This document shows, piece after piece, positions 36,432 to 47,000 of a stretch of DNA of 64,000 nt. A program made the position numbers and the translations under genes. The stretch comes from Sphingorhabdus sp. M41 (GTDB lineage Bacteria; Pseudomonadota; Alphaproteobacteria; Sphingomonadales; Sphingomonadaceae). The notes beneath the pieces were generated by a model. It ran no database searches. It had not been told where the DNA came from and was given only the letters and a program-made list of their open reading frames with translations. The stretch spans positions 1,638,501 through 1,702,500 of the forward strand of contig NZ_CP014545.1 of the NCBI RefSeq assembly GCF_001586275.1, read 5' to 3'. Numbering within the stretch: the first letter of the stretch is position 1; the number at the start of each line of letters is the position of its first letter.

Positions 36432-36592
36432 GGTCTTTGTCCGATCAATCTGTCTGCCTTGATGCGGTCATGCTGCTTTTATTCCTTCTGGCGGGAAACC
36501 CGTAATGGTCCGTATTCCGGTCCCGCTCTTCCCAGCGCTCCGAAACATTACGTAAAGACAGCGGTTCATGATTGGTGCCAGACGGCAAAAGG

Positions 36593-36606
36593 TTGATCAT
36601 GATCAA
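36593..36606. promoter_or_regulatory. Perfect FNR/FixK box upstream of PEP synthase
   Basis: TTGAT-CATG-ATCAA is an exact match to the FNR consensus and a perfect palindrome. Its centre is about 66 bases ahead of the PEP synthase ATG, allowing a site at -41.5 and a leader of about 25 bases. The divergent alcohol dehydrogenase starts 160 bases away on the other side and could also respond. The regulator gene two positions downstream encodes a protein with FNR-type recognition residues. Confidence 0.8.
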
Positions 36607-36665
36607 CTTGCAAAATCAATTCCGTGACGTTCGGGGGTGCCGGGGGGATTGTTCTGGAGATGCAT

Positions 36666-39116
36666 ATGTCCGAGAATAACTATGTTCGCTGGCTTGGCAC
36701 CGTAACGCTTGACGACCTGCCGCTTGTTGGTGGCAAAAATGCTTCGTTGGGGGAACTGGCTGGCGTTCTGCCCGCCGTGATCAAGGTACCCGAGGGCTTC
36801 GCCATCACTGCTGTGGCCTATCGGGATCTTCTGGAGAGCAATCAGCTATGGCCCAGGATGGACGAGATACTCGAAAATACGGACTGGTCAGACCTGAACG
36901 CCGGAGCGCGAATGTCTGCGCAGCTGCGGGAAATGGTCGCGACGGCAAAACTGCCGCCGGGCCTTGATGCGGAAATCCGGCAGGCATATCAAAAGCTCTG
37001 TCAGGATCACGGCCGCAATGTTGCGGTAGCGGTGCGCAGCAGCGCCACCGCCGAGGATCTGCCCGGCGCATCCTTTGCCGGCCAGCACGAGACATATCTT
37101 AATATTCACGGCGCCCAGAATTTGATCGATTCCGTCCGTCAGTGCTTCGCTTCGCTGTTCACCCAGCGCGCCATCTCCTACCGGATTAACAAGGGATTTG
37201 ATCACAAGGATGTGGCTTTGTCGGTTGGCATTCAGCGGATGATCCGGGCTGACAAAGCTTCTTCCGGAGTGATCTTCACGCTGGATACCGAAAGCGGAAA
37301 CCGTGACGTCGTGATGATAACCGGCCTTTGGGGCCTGGGGGAGGCGATTGTTCAGGGGATCGCCGACCCGGACGAGTTTCTTGTCCACAAACCGACCCTG
37401 AAACTCGGCCACGAATATGTTCTAAGGCGCCGGATCGGCAGCAAGAAAGCCAAGCTCATCTATGCTGCGGCCAAGGCTGACGAGCCAACGGTCTGGCGCA
37501 ATGTGCGGCGTTCGGATCAGCTGAAACCTTGCCTGACCGACCCCGAAATCATCGAACTCGCCAGACAGTCCGTGGTGATTGAAACCCATTATAGCGAGAG
37601 ACACAGGCGCCCGACGCCGATGGATATCGAATGGGCCAAGGACGGACCCGATGGCGCACTTTATATCCTGCAGGCCCGTCCTGAAACCATTCATGCGTCC
37701 GCCGATGTCGGTCTTTTGACGCAATATAAAATGACCGGTGATGGCAAAGTGATTGTCGAGGGTCAGGCTGTCGGCGATCGGATCGGCAGCGGGCCGGTGC
37801 GGCTGGTGATGGACAGCGATGAACTGGAAACGGTCCGGTCGGGCGATATATTGGTGGCCACAGCCACCACGCCCGATTGGGAACCGGCGATGAAAAGGGC
37901 ATCGGCGATCATAACTGAACATGGAGGACGAACCTGCCATGCCGCTATCGTGGCCCGGGAACTGGGCATTCCGGTAATCGTCGGGGCCGCGAACGCGCGG
38001 CAGCTGTTGATCCCGGGGCAGGAAGTCACGGTCGACTGTTCGCAAGGGATGACGGGAAGGGTGCTGGACGGGATCATTCCCTTTTCCGTCGATACGGTTG
38101 ATATCGGCAAGCTGGAGCGGCCCGAAACCGATCTGATGGTCAATATTGCCGATCCGGGCGCAGCCTTCCGCGTCGCCGCTTTGCCGGTGGCGGGTGTCGG
38201 TCTTGCGCGCTGCGAATTTATCATTGCCAACGAAATCAAGGCCCATCCGATCGCCTTGCTTTCTCCCGAACGCATCCGAAGCCAGCGCATTCGGAAACAG
38301 ATTGATATTCTGACCTCCGGTTATGCAAGCGGTGCAGACTATTTTGTATCGCGCCTCGCCGAGGGGATCGCGACCATCGCGGCAGCCTTCTATCCCCGTC
38401 CGGTCATCGTCCGGACATCGGATTTCAAATCGAATGAATATGCCTCCCTGCTCGGTGGACATGATTTTGAAGAACCGGAAAACAACCCGATGATCGGGTT
38501 TCGCGGCGCGTCCCGCTATATCCATCCCGCCTATCAAGCCGCCTTTGCACTGGAATGTGAGGCCTTGAAGCGTGTTCGGGATGATATGGGCCTTGCCAAT
38601 GTCGTCGTCATGATACCATTTTGCCGGAGGATCGACGAGGCCAAGCAGGTTCTGGCAGTGATGGCGGAAAACGGTCTCGAACGTGGCAGGAATGGCCTTG
38701 AAATATACATCATGTGTGAAATTCCCAGTAATGTCATTTCGATCAACGCGTTTGCAGCTCTATTTGACGGCTTTTCGATTGGCTCCAATGACCTGACTCA
38801 ACTCGTGCTTGGAGTGGACCGGGATTCAGAAATTCTGGCGGGCGATTTTGACGAGGAAGACCCTGCGGTTCTGGCCATGATTGAGCAGGCCATTGCAGGC
38901 GCGCATCGCAATGGTGTGAAATGCGGCATTTGCGGGCAGGCGCCTTCTGATCGCCCGGGTTTTGCCGATTGGCTGGTCGCCCGAAAAATCGACAGCATAA
39001 GCCTCAGCCCTGACAGCGTGCTTGGTGTGATGCAGCGGCTTGCCGCGAAGCAGAAACCAGACAAGAAGGCAAAGCCGCCAACCGGGATCAAACGCCCTTC
39101 GAAAACGAGCGCATGA
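36666..39116 (+). CDS. ppsA: Phosphoenolpyruvate synthase
   Basis: Converts pyruvate and ATP to PEP, AMP and phosphate (or works in reverse to yield ATP). Order of domains: N-terminal ATP-grasp part (LVGGKNASLGEL, VAVRSSATAEDLPGASFAGQ), swivelling phosphohistidine domain with H425 in GGRTCHAAIVA, and C-terminal PEP/pyruvate barrel (GFRGASRY, CEIPSN, IGSNDLTQ, GICGQAPSDRP). The start ATG 36666 has GGAG six bases ahead; ATG 36660 is the alternative. It sits in the stress island behind a perfect FNR box and its stop directly abuts the regulator ATG. Confidence 0.92.
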   Translation: MSENNYVRWLGTVTLDDLPLVGGKNASLGELAGVLPAVIKVPEGFAITAVAYRDLLESNQLWPRMDEILENTDWSDLNAGARMSAQLREMVATAKLPPGLDAEIRQAYQKLCQDHGRNVAVAVRSSATAEDLPGASFAGQHETYLNIHGAQNLIDSVRQCFASLFTQRAISYRINKGFDHKDVALSVGIQRMIRADKASSGVIFTLDTESGNRDVVMITGLWGLGEAIVQGIADPDEFLVHKPTLKLGHEYVLRRRIGSKKAKLIYAAAKADEPTVWRNVRRSDQLKPCLTDPEIIELARQSVVIETHYSERHRRPTPMDIEWAKDGPDGALYILQARPETIHASADVGLLTQYKMTGDGKVIVEGQAVGDRIGSGPVRLVMDSDELETVRSGDILVATATTPDWEPAMKRASAIITEHGGRTCHAAIVARELGIPVIVGAANARQLLIPGQEVTVDCSQGMTGRVLDGIIPFSVDTVDIGKLERPETDLMVNIADPGAAFRVAALPVAGVGLARCEFIIANEIKAHPIALLSPERIRSQRIRKQIDILTSGYASGADYFVSRLAEGIATIAAAFYPRPVIVRTSDFKSNEYASLLGGHDFEEPENNPMIGFRGASRYIHPAYQAAFALECEALKRVRDDMGLANVVVMIPFCRRIDEAKQVLAVMAENGLERGRNGLEIYIMCEIPSNVISINAFAALFDGFSIGSNDLTQLVLGVDRDSEILAGDFDEEDPAVLAMIEQAIAGAHRNGVKCGICGQAPSDRPGFADWLVARKIDSISLSPDSVLGVMQRLAAKQKPDKKAKPPTGIKRPSKTSA

Positions 39117-39857
39117 ATGAGCGATATGGCGAAGAAACCAAGAGCCGATCCGGTTTTCCTCCAGCAAATAATGCTCTTTGATGAGTTGACCGAAAGCTCA
39201 ACAAATATTTGTCATTGGTCAAATGATGCTCATGATCGGACGGTGTATAATGTCGCAGCCGGCCAAACAGTCATCCGGCAAGGCGGTAAACCGGAGTGCC
39301 TGTTCGAGATCATAAGCGGAACACTGAAACTGTCTCAGGTTACCGAAGACGGTCGGCAAATCATTGTCGGTTTTCCGTCCTCGGGAGAAACTGTCGGTCT
39401 GACCGGAGGTGAGGAAAATCACTATGCCGCAGAAACTTTAACTATGACTCGATTGCGTCCGGTTCGCTGGAAGACATTTTACGAACAATTGTTGCAGAGC
39501 CGTCCGGCGCGCGAAAAGCTTCTGCGATGGTTTGATGCCCAGAATAAAATGTTGCAGGATCATATCGCAGTTCTCTCGCTGCAAAGTCCGATGTCGAAGC
39601 TGGCGGCCTTTTTGCTGAAGCAGATTTCACAGCGTTCCAAAAATACCGGCGATGATGAAGTCATAATCGATCTTTCGATGACCCAAAGGGATATTGCCAC
39701 GTATCTGGCAATAGCGCCTGAAACCTGTAGCCGGACCATGAAAAAATTTCGCGACGATGGAATCATAGAAGCCATGGGCCGTAGCGGGGAGGGTAAATTG
39801 GTCAAGATACGCAATCAGGAACGACTGAATGAAGCGGCCAACGGGCCGTTTCTGTGA
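39117..39857 (+). CDS. Crp/Fnr-family transcription regulator (FixK-like)
   Basis: A 246-residue regulator with a cyclic-nucleotide-like sensor barrel (about 40-130), dimer helix and C-terminal winged helix. The recognition helix reads PETCSRTMKKF, so E202, S205 and R206 sit where FNR has its Glu, Ser and Arg contacts to TTGAT. It has only two cysteines (C32, C61) and lacks the N-terminal Fe-S cluster set, so it is FixK/Dnr-like and does not sense O2 as FNR does. It starts at the base after the PEP synthase stop, so the FNR box upstream of ppsA would make it autoregulated. Confidence 0.85.
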   Translation: MSDMAKKPRADPVFLQQIMLFDELTESSTNICHWSNDAHDRTVYNVAAGQTVIRQGGKPECLFEIISGTLKLSQVTEDGRQIIVGFPSSGETVGLTGGEENHYAAETLTMTRLRPVRWKTFYEQLLQSRPAREKLLRWFDAQNKMLQDHIAVLSLQSPMSKLAAFLLKQISQRSKNTGDDEVIIDLSMTQRDIATYLAIAPETCSRTMKKFRDDGIIEAMGRSGEGKLVKIRNQERLNEAANGPFL

Positions 39858-39911
39858 TGCGTGCGATTAGCTTTCAAACGGCAGATTTCTTATGGAAAAA
39901 TTCGCGTTAAA

Positions 39912-39925
39912 TTGATCAGGGTCAA
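39912..39925. promoter_or_regulatory. FNR-type box with one mismatch upstream of the stress protein gene
   Basis: TTGAT-CAGG-GTCAA matches nine of ten fixed bases. Its centre lies about 41 bases before a plausible start site near 39960, with a -10-like CTATGT at 39947-39952. The universal stress protein starts at 39994. This is the best-spaced FNR/-10 arrangement in the window. Confidence 0.65.
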
Positions 39926-39993
39926 TATGTGAAAGGCACCGAATCGCTATGTAGGAATGGGGGGATCGCTATTAAGTTAGAAGGATCCAGAAA

Positions 39994-41094
39994 ATGCAGT
40001 CGAAGTCCTCGACGGTTGAACCGCCTGTCGCCAGAAACCAACCGAAGTTTCGCCGGGAAAAGGCCTCTTTGGATATTATCGAGCATAAGAGGATACCCAG
40101 TTTAGCGACGTTCCGGAGCGCGGTTGCGTGTATGGACAATTCGCCCGATGCCTCATTTGTATTCCGTCATACCAAGGCTGTTGCCTCCGGTCTGGATATC
40201 CCGGTGAGACTTGCCCATGTTTTACAAGGCGGTGAATCAGGAGTCAGTCCCAGCGATCCGATTGAATGGCAGATCAAGGTACGGGAAGCGCGGGATTATC
40301 TGTCGCGGATTCTGAAATCGGACAACAGTCCTTTTATTGAGAAGGACCGGCTCCTGCTCAATGGCATAGCCAGCGAGGAAATCTCGCGCTGGGCGAGCGA
40401 AAATGCCGACAATCTGATTGCCTTGGCAACCCGCTGCGGGTTGGAGCATAGCGCATCGAAAAATTCGGGTCATGACCTTGCATTGGGCAGGACAGCGCAG
40501 ATGGTATTGGACAACAGTGCAGCATCTCTCCTTTTGGTTCCGCCTGGTGGCCAGGAGAAGGATGAGATTTGCTACCGGCGCCTTGCCGTTCCTCTGGACG
40601 GATCATGCCGTGCGGAGAGTGTTCTACCATTTGCGGTCCGCATCGCGCGCAAACATGGAGCAGAACTGCTTCTGACCCATGTGATACCAAGGCCCGAAAT
40701 CATGGTGACGGGCCTGCACGATGCCGAAGCCAGTGAATTTACGACGAAACTCGAGCAATTTAATGAGCAGAACGCGCGAGCCTATCTCGACCGTCTGCAA
40801 CGCCGATTGGCCAGCGGTGGGATAGCAGTGCGCGCCATTATAGAGAACGAAGGCGACGTCCGCGAGCGTTTGCTCCTCATTGCGGAATATCAACGAGCCG
40901 ATCTGATCGTAATGTCGGCGAGAGGGAAGGGTTCAATTCATGATATGCCATGCGGCAATGTCGCGAGACATATCGCTGCTCATACGAGGCTGCCTCTGCT
41001 TCTTATCCGCCAGAAAATGTCACAGCCGGTCGATCATCTGAAAATGACCGAACATCATTACGGGCCGAGAATGTTCTGGGAGTCGGCACATTAA
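39994..41094 (+). CDS. Tandem universal stress protein
   Basis: A 366-residue protein with two Usp domains in a row. The second (about 200-345) begins RLAVPLDGS and ends with the region SARGKGSIHDMPCGNVARHI, close to but not fully matching the ATP-binding G-x2-G-x9-G(S/T) motif. The first half is more diverged. SD AAGGA precedes ATG 39994. Tandem Usps are frequent members of hypoxia islands and of the DosR regulon. Only three bases separate it from the glucan synthase start, implying cotranscription from the FNR-box promoter. Confidence 0.82.
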   Translation: MQSKSSTVEPPVARNQPKFRREKASLDIIEHKRIPSLATFRSAVACMDNSPDASFVFRHTKAVASGLDIPVRLAHVLQGGESGVSPSDPIEWQIKVREARDYLSRILKSDNSPFIEKDRLLLNGIASEEISRWASENADNLIALATRCGLEHSASKNSGHDLALGRTAQMVLDNSAASLLLVPPGGQEKDEICYRRLAVPLDGSCRAESVLPFAVRIARKHGAELLLTHVIPRPEIMVTGLHDAEASEFTTKLEQFNEQNARAYLDRLQRRLASGGIAVRAIIENEGDVRERLLLIAEYQRADLIVMSARGKGSIHDMPCGNVARHIAAHTRLPLLLIRQKMSQPVDHLKMTEHHYGPRMFWESAH

Positions 41095-41097
41095 GCC

Positions 41098-44000
41098 GTG
41101 AAGGACGGTTCCGCCCACAGTCTCAATTCCGGTAGCGGCGCGAAAGACCCGAAAGCTGTCGCTATTGATCGCGCGGCTTCGGAAAACAGCGATACAGGTG
41201 AACCGAATATTCTCCAAAAGGCTGCTGCTGACCTGTGCAACCAAGAGAAATTATCGGATATCCCGGCAGATCCTATTCCAGCCTGGCTTCATATTGATGA
41301 TAGTGGCGACTGGTTAACACGGGCGCGCAAATCATGCGCAAATGCTCCGACAGAAGCGGGCAAGGCCGCCGAGTGGCTGCTGGATAATGACTATCAGGTC
41401 TATCGGGCAATTCGCCAGATCAAGGAAGATCTTCCGCAAAGCTTCTACGCAAAATTGCCGGCGGTGGACTGTGAAACCAATTCAAGATATCCGCGCGTTT
41501 TTGTGCTGGCACACGCACTGCTAAAGGCCACGCATTTACAGATTACCTTGCCTGCCACTGTCCAGTTTGTGCGCGCGTATCAGCGAAGCAGCCCTCTAAC
41601 CATAGCCGAGCTGTGGGCTTTCCCGACGATGTTGAGAATAGCCTGTCTGGAAATTCTGGTTTCGTCCCTCACCACTATTCTGCAAGGTCCAATAAAACAG
41701 CCATTCGCTCCCACCGATCTTGCCGTTGCGCGCCGCTCGCTTGATGACACCGAACGAGTGGCCCGATCGATAGCCAATCTGTCCCTTGTCGCTTCAATAT
41801 CCTGGGAGGATTTTTTTGATCAGACCAGCCGTGTCGAGAGCATATTAAGCAAAGACCCGGCCAAATATTATGCGCGGATGGATTTCGAAACGCGGGATCG
41901 GTATCGTCGCGCCATTGAAACTCTCTCCTCCTATTCGGAGATGAGCGAAGCCGATATCGCTGCCCGGGTCGTGAAACAGGCTGCCGCGGCCACCTCCGAC
42001 CAGCAGCAGGATCATGTCGGCTATTGGCTGATCGGGAAAGGTCGACGGCAATTTGAACAGCTCCAGGGACTGAAACTACCCCTTGGCCGGAGGCTCAGGC
42101 GCGCCGTCTTTGATCACGCCGGACTTTTCTATTTCTTTGCGCTGCTTTCGTTCTGGATCGGAGCATTCATTATTCCCGCCCTCTATTTATGGTTTGTCAC
42201 AGCTACCACCATAGAATGGGCCGGCTCGTTGCTGGTCATGCTTCTTCCCGCCTCAATTCTTTCAATTTCTCTCGTACAGCGGCTCGTGACGCTGGTCGTT
42301 CCGCCCAAGATATTGCCAAAGCTGGATTTTTCGGACGGTCTGCCCGCAGACTGCAAAACGATCGCGGTGATGCCGGTCCTGATCGGAAAGCCGGACGAGA
42401 TAGCGGATCTCATCCAGCAGATCGAAGCGCATTGGCTGTCCAACAGCGACAGATATCTTCAATTAGCCCTGCTTGCTGATCTGGCAGATGCGCCAACCGA
42501 GCATATGACCGTTGACGATGAAATTACCCGGCAGCTCATCGAACAAATCCAGGCGCTCAACAAGCGGCATGGAAAGAAGGGGGTCGGTCCGTTTCACCTG
42601 CTGCTCCGTTCGCGGCGGTATAATCAGGCCGAACATTGCTGGATGGCATGGGAGAGAAAGAGGGGAAAGCTGGAGCAGTTTAACCGGCTGCTGGTGGACG
42701 ATGATGACAGCGGTTTTTCCATCCACGAAGGAAACCGCCCGGCGCTGTCCGACATTCGATTTGTGGTAACGGTAGATGCCGACACAATATTGCCGACCGG
42801 CTCGGTAAGGAAGCTTGCGGGTGCTCTTGCCCACCCCCAGAATATTGCCCGGTTTGATCCCGATACCGGTGAGATTGTTACCGGCTATTCGATCCTTCAG
42901 CCGCGGGTTGAAATGGCACCGCAAGGCGTTAGCAGGACTTTCTTTACCCGGTTTTTTGCTGGCGACACGGCGATCGATATCTACAGTCGGGCAGTGTCCA
43001 ATGTATATCAGGACCTGTTCGGCACCGGGATTTTTGTCGGCAAGGGCATTTATGATGTTGCTGCCTTCCATCGCTGCATTGATGGACGGGTTGCCGAGAA
43101 TTCCATTTTGAGTCATGACTTGCTTGAAGGAGCGCTCGGTGGCGTCGCTCTCGCTTCCGACATTGTGCTTTATGAGGGCTTTCCCGGTACCTATCTTGAA
43201 TATGTCAAGCGCTGGCATCGTTGGATTCGTGGCGATTGGCAATTATTGCCCTGGCTTCGCCGACGCATTCGCGATGCCGATGGACGGCGTCGTCGAAATG
43301 GACTCTCGGTCCTCAGTAAATGGATGGTCATAGACAATCTGCGCCGAAGCCTAGTAGCCCCGGCCTTGTTGCTGATGCTGATCATCGGTTGGCTGTTGCT
43401 CCCCGGGAATCCATGGTTCTGGACGCTGCTGGCCATATTCGCGCATGGCGGGCAGATATTCACCGATCTGGTAACCGGATTGGCGCAAGGACGTCGACGG
43501 GGCGCTGTGCGCGGCCTGTTCGCCCAGCTTGCCGACCAGGCAGGACGCTGGTTTCTGGCGATTGCCTATCTCCCGTTCGAAGCGACCATAGCTACGCATG
43601 CGATTGTAGTTACACTTTGGCGTAGCCTCATATCCCGACGGAATATGTTGCAATGGATCACCGCCGCACATGAATCGGAGAGACACAGAAATGGTCGTTC
43701 CCGAATCGGAATCTGGCGGCAAATGTGGGCCGGGCCCGTCGCGGCTTTGGCGCTTGGGGTCGGCACATTCATTTTGAAGCCCGCATCACTACCAGCGGCC
43801 TTGCCACTCCTGATGCTCTGGTTTGTCGCTCCGGAGATCACGCTGCTGCTCAACCGTCCCCGCCACAGACCTGTCAGGCCATTGGACGCAGGGGACCGGC
43901 TTTTCCTGCGAAGTCTGGCACGCCGGACATGGCTCTATTTTGAAAGTTTCGCCGGTCCACAGGATAACTGGCTCCCACCGGACAATTATCAGGGGGATCC

Positions 44001-47000
44001 CTATCCGGAAACCGCTCATCGTACATCTCCGACCAATATTGGGATGATGATGCTTTCGACAGCCAGCGCATGGGACTTTGGCTATCTGGGGGGTGAAGAG
44101 CTTGCCGCTCGGACGAGCAATTTATTCGCCAGTCTGGACAGGTTGGAAACGCATCGGGGCCATTTCCTCAACTGGTACGACACACTCAGTCTTCACCCGC
44201 TGGAACCGCGCTATGTGTCGGTGGTCGATAGCGGCAACCTTGCCGGCTGTCTGATTGCCTATAAATCCCTGCTTGAGGAAATTACAGAAGCGCCTGCGAT
44301 CGAAGCGCAACGCTGGCACGGATTGGAAGACGTGGTGCGCCTGCTTTGCGAAGCGTTGGAAGGCATTCCGAAAAAGCATGACGATCTGCGATCAGAAGTT
44401 GCTTTGCTGCAAAGCAGCTTTGATGACATCGCTACCGACCCGTTGCAATGGCATGGTAAGTTGAATTTCATTCTGGAAAACCAATTGCAGGTGATTCAGG
44501 ATATGATCGCAAATGTGGCTGCGCAGCCGGACATTATTAGCACCAGAAATCTTCGCGAACTTCACACTTGGCTGGACCGACTTCGTCATCAACTGCTGAC
44601 CATGATCCACGATATTGAACGGTTGGCACCTTGGTTGGTACTGGAGAAAGCGCCGCAAGAATTTCGGCAATTGCACAGTCATGTCGCCGAGTTACTCAGC
44701 CAAGCGGGCAGTGATCTCTATTTCAACGAGGTATCGCTTACGATTGAAAAATCCAGAGCGGATTGCCAAAATCAGGAGCCATGGCTCCAGTCTCTAGCCG
44801 ATGCCGTGGAAGTCGGCCGAAAGAATCGCGCCAAATTGGTCCAGATTCTTGCGAAACTCGCCAGGAAAACGGAAAAATATGCAGAAAGGATGGAGTTCGC
44901 GCCTTATTATGATCGAGATCGCCGCCTGTTCCATATCGGCTATAATGTCAGCGCGGACCGGCTGGACCCCCATTATTATGACCTGCTCGCCAGCGAAGCC
45001 AGGCTCGCCAGTTACCTCGCCATTGCCCACCAGGAAGTAGCTTTGGAACACTGGTTCCATCTGGGCCGGCCGGTCATGCGCAGCGACAGCGGACTGGCGC
45101 TGGTCTCCTGGAACGGCTCCATGTTCGAATATCTTATGCCGCGACTGTTGATGCAGAGCGGGCCGCAAACATTGCTCAGCGAGAGCGAGAAAGTTGCGGT
45201 GCAGATGCACCGGAAACATGGTCGGGATGAAGGACTGCCGTGGGGCGTATCGGAATCTGCCTATTCAGCCCGAGACCCGGAACATCGTTATCAATATCAG
45301 GCTTTTGGCGTTCCCGGGCTTGGACTGCGTCGAGGCCTGGCGAAAGACATGGTGATCGCGCCTTATGCATCGGCTCTCGCCCTTCAGGTCCTGCCATCCG
45401 AGGCTGCGGACAATTTAAGATTATTGGACAAGCTCGGCTTCTCAGGCCTTTACGGGATGCTGGAAGCCGTCGATTATACGCCGGAACGGCTGGAGTCCGG
45501 TAGTAAGGTCACGCCGGTTAATGCCTATATGGCTCATCACCAGGGCATGATCATGTGCGCTATCGGCAATAGCCTGTGTGATGACATATTGGTGAGGCGC
45601 TTTTCAGAGGATGCGCGGGTCAATGCGGTTTCGTTGCTTCTGAATGAAAGGGTTCCCCAGGAACTGCCCTCCGAAGTGGAGCGGATCGAAAGCATCGATT
45701 TGTCGAGCCGCCGGGCAGGCACCGCTCCTAAAGCGCAAAAATGGGACCCACCGCTTCATAGCAGCAGTCCGCAAGCGCAATTGCTTGGCAACGGCAGCCT
45801 TTCATCGTCGATCTCGACCGCAGGTGGGGGAGGCCTGCAATGGCGACACAAGGCGTTGACCCGCTTTGTGCCGGACCCCGTACGGGACGCAAATGGAGTA
45901 TGGATATATATCCGCGACGAAGAGGATGATCTTCTCTGGTCTGCCACCCGGCAGCCAACCGGTAAAAATCCGGATCAATATGAAGTCACGTTCCATAGCC
46001 ATATGGCTGAATTTCATCGCCGCGATCATGATATCAGCGTGCGTATGGAAGCTGTCGTCGCAGCGGGCGATGATATCGAGATTCGCCGACTGGCAATCGG
46101 CAATCTGAGCGACCGATCGCGCAGTCTGTCCTTCACCAGCTACGGCGAAGTCGTGCTCGCACCTCCGCTCGATGATGAGCGACACCCCGCCTTCAGCAAG
46201 CTGTTTGTCGGGTGTGAATTTATCCCGGCGATCGGCGGTCAGCTGTTTACCCGGCGACCACGAAATCCGAATGACGCGCCTCCGGTATTGCTGCATTTCA
46301 TCGTCTGTGGAGACGAGCAACTGACGCTGGCGAGTCATGAGGCGGATCGGCGAAAATTCCTGGGCCGCAATGGGACATTGCAGCAACCAGCGGGTGTCCA
46401 AAATGGTCTGACGAATACAACAGGCTGGACACTGGATCCGATAATGGCGTTGCAGGCCAAATGCCAGCTCGAGCCATATGAACATAAGGAACTCTGCTTC
46501 GTCACGGTCGCAGCCATTTCGCGTGAAGCTGCGCTTGAAATTGCCGAACGATATGCAACTTTGCCTTCGATCGACTGGGCCATCAATGACGCTGCATCGG
46601 CAGCGGCGCGGGAAACCGACAAGCTGGGTGTCAAGCCACAGCAGGAGCAGGAATTTCAGGCACTGGGATCTCTGCTGGTATATCCGCACGGTAATTTGCG
46701 CGCAGAACCGGTGAAAATTCAGAACAACCGTTTGGGGCAGCCCAATCTTTGGGGAATGGCCCTGTCTGGCGATTATCCAATTCTCATGCTTCGAACACGT
46801 GAATTGCCCGACTCGATATTGCCGGATTTGGTTCGAGCCCATCAACTATGGCGCAGACAGGGACTGGAAGTTGACCTGGTCATTCTTCAGTCGGTTGCAT
46901 CAGGATATGTCGAACCAGTTCGCGACGATCTGATGGATCTTCTGCAGGACGTGAATGCGCAATGGATGCTCGGCCGGAATGGGGGTATTCACCTGCTCTT

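Noticed and set aside
37422-38537. Long minus-strand open frame (371 codons)
   Set aside because: Antisense shadow of the PEP synthase gene with no domain of its own.
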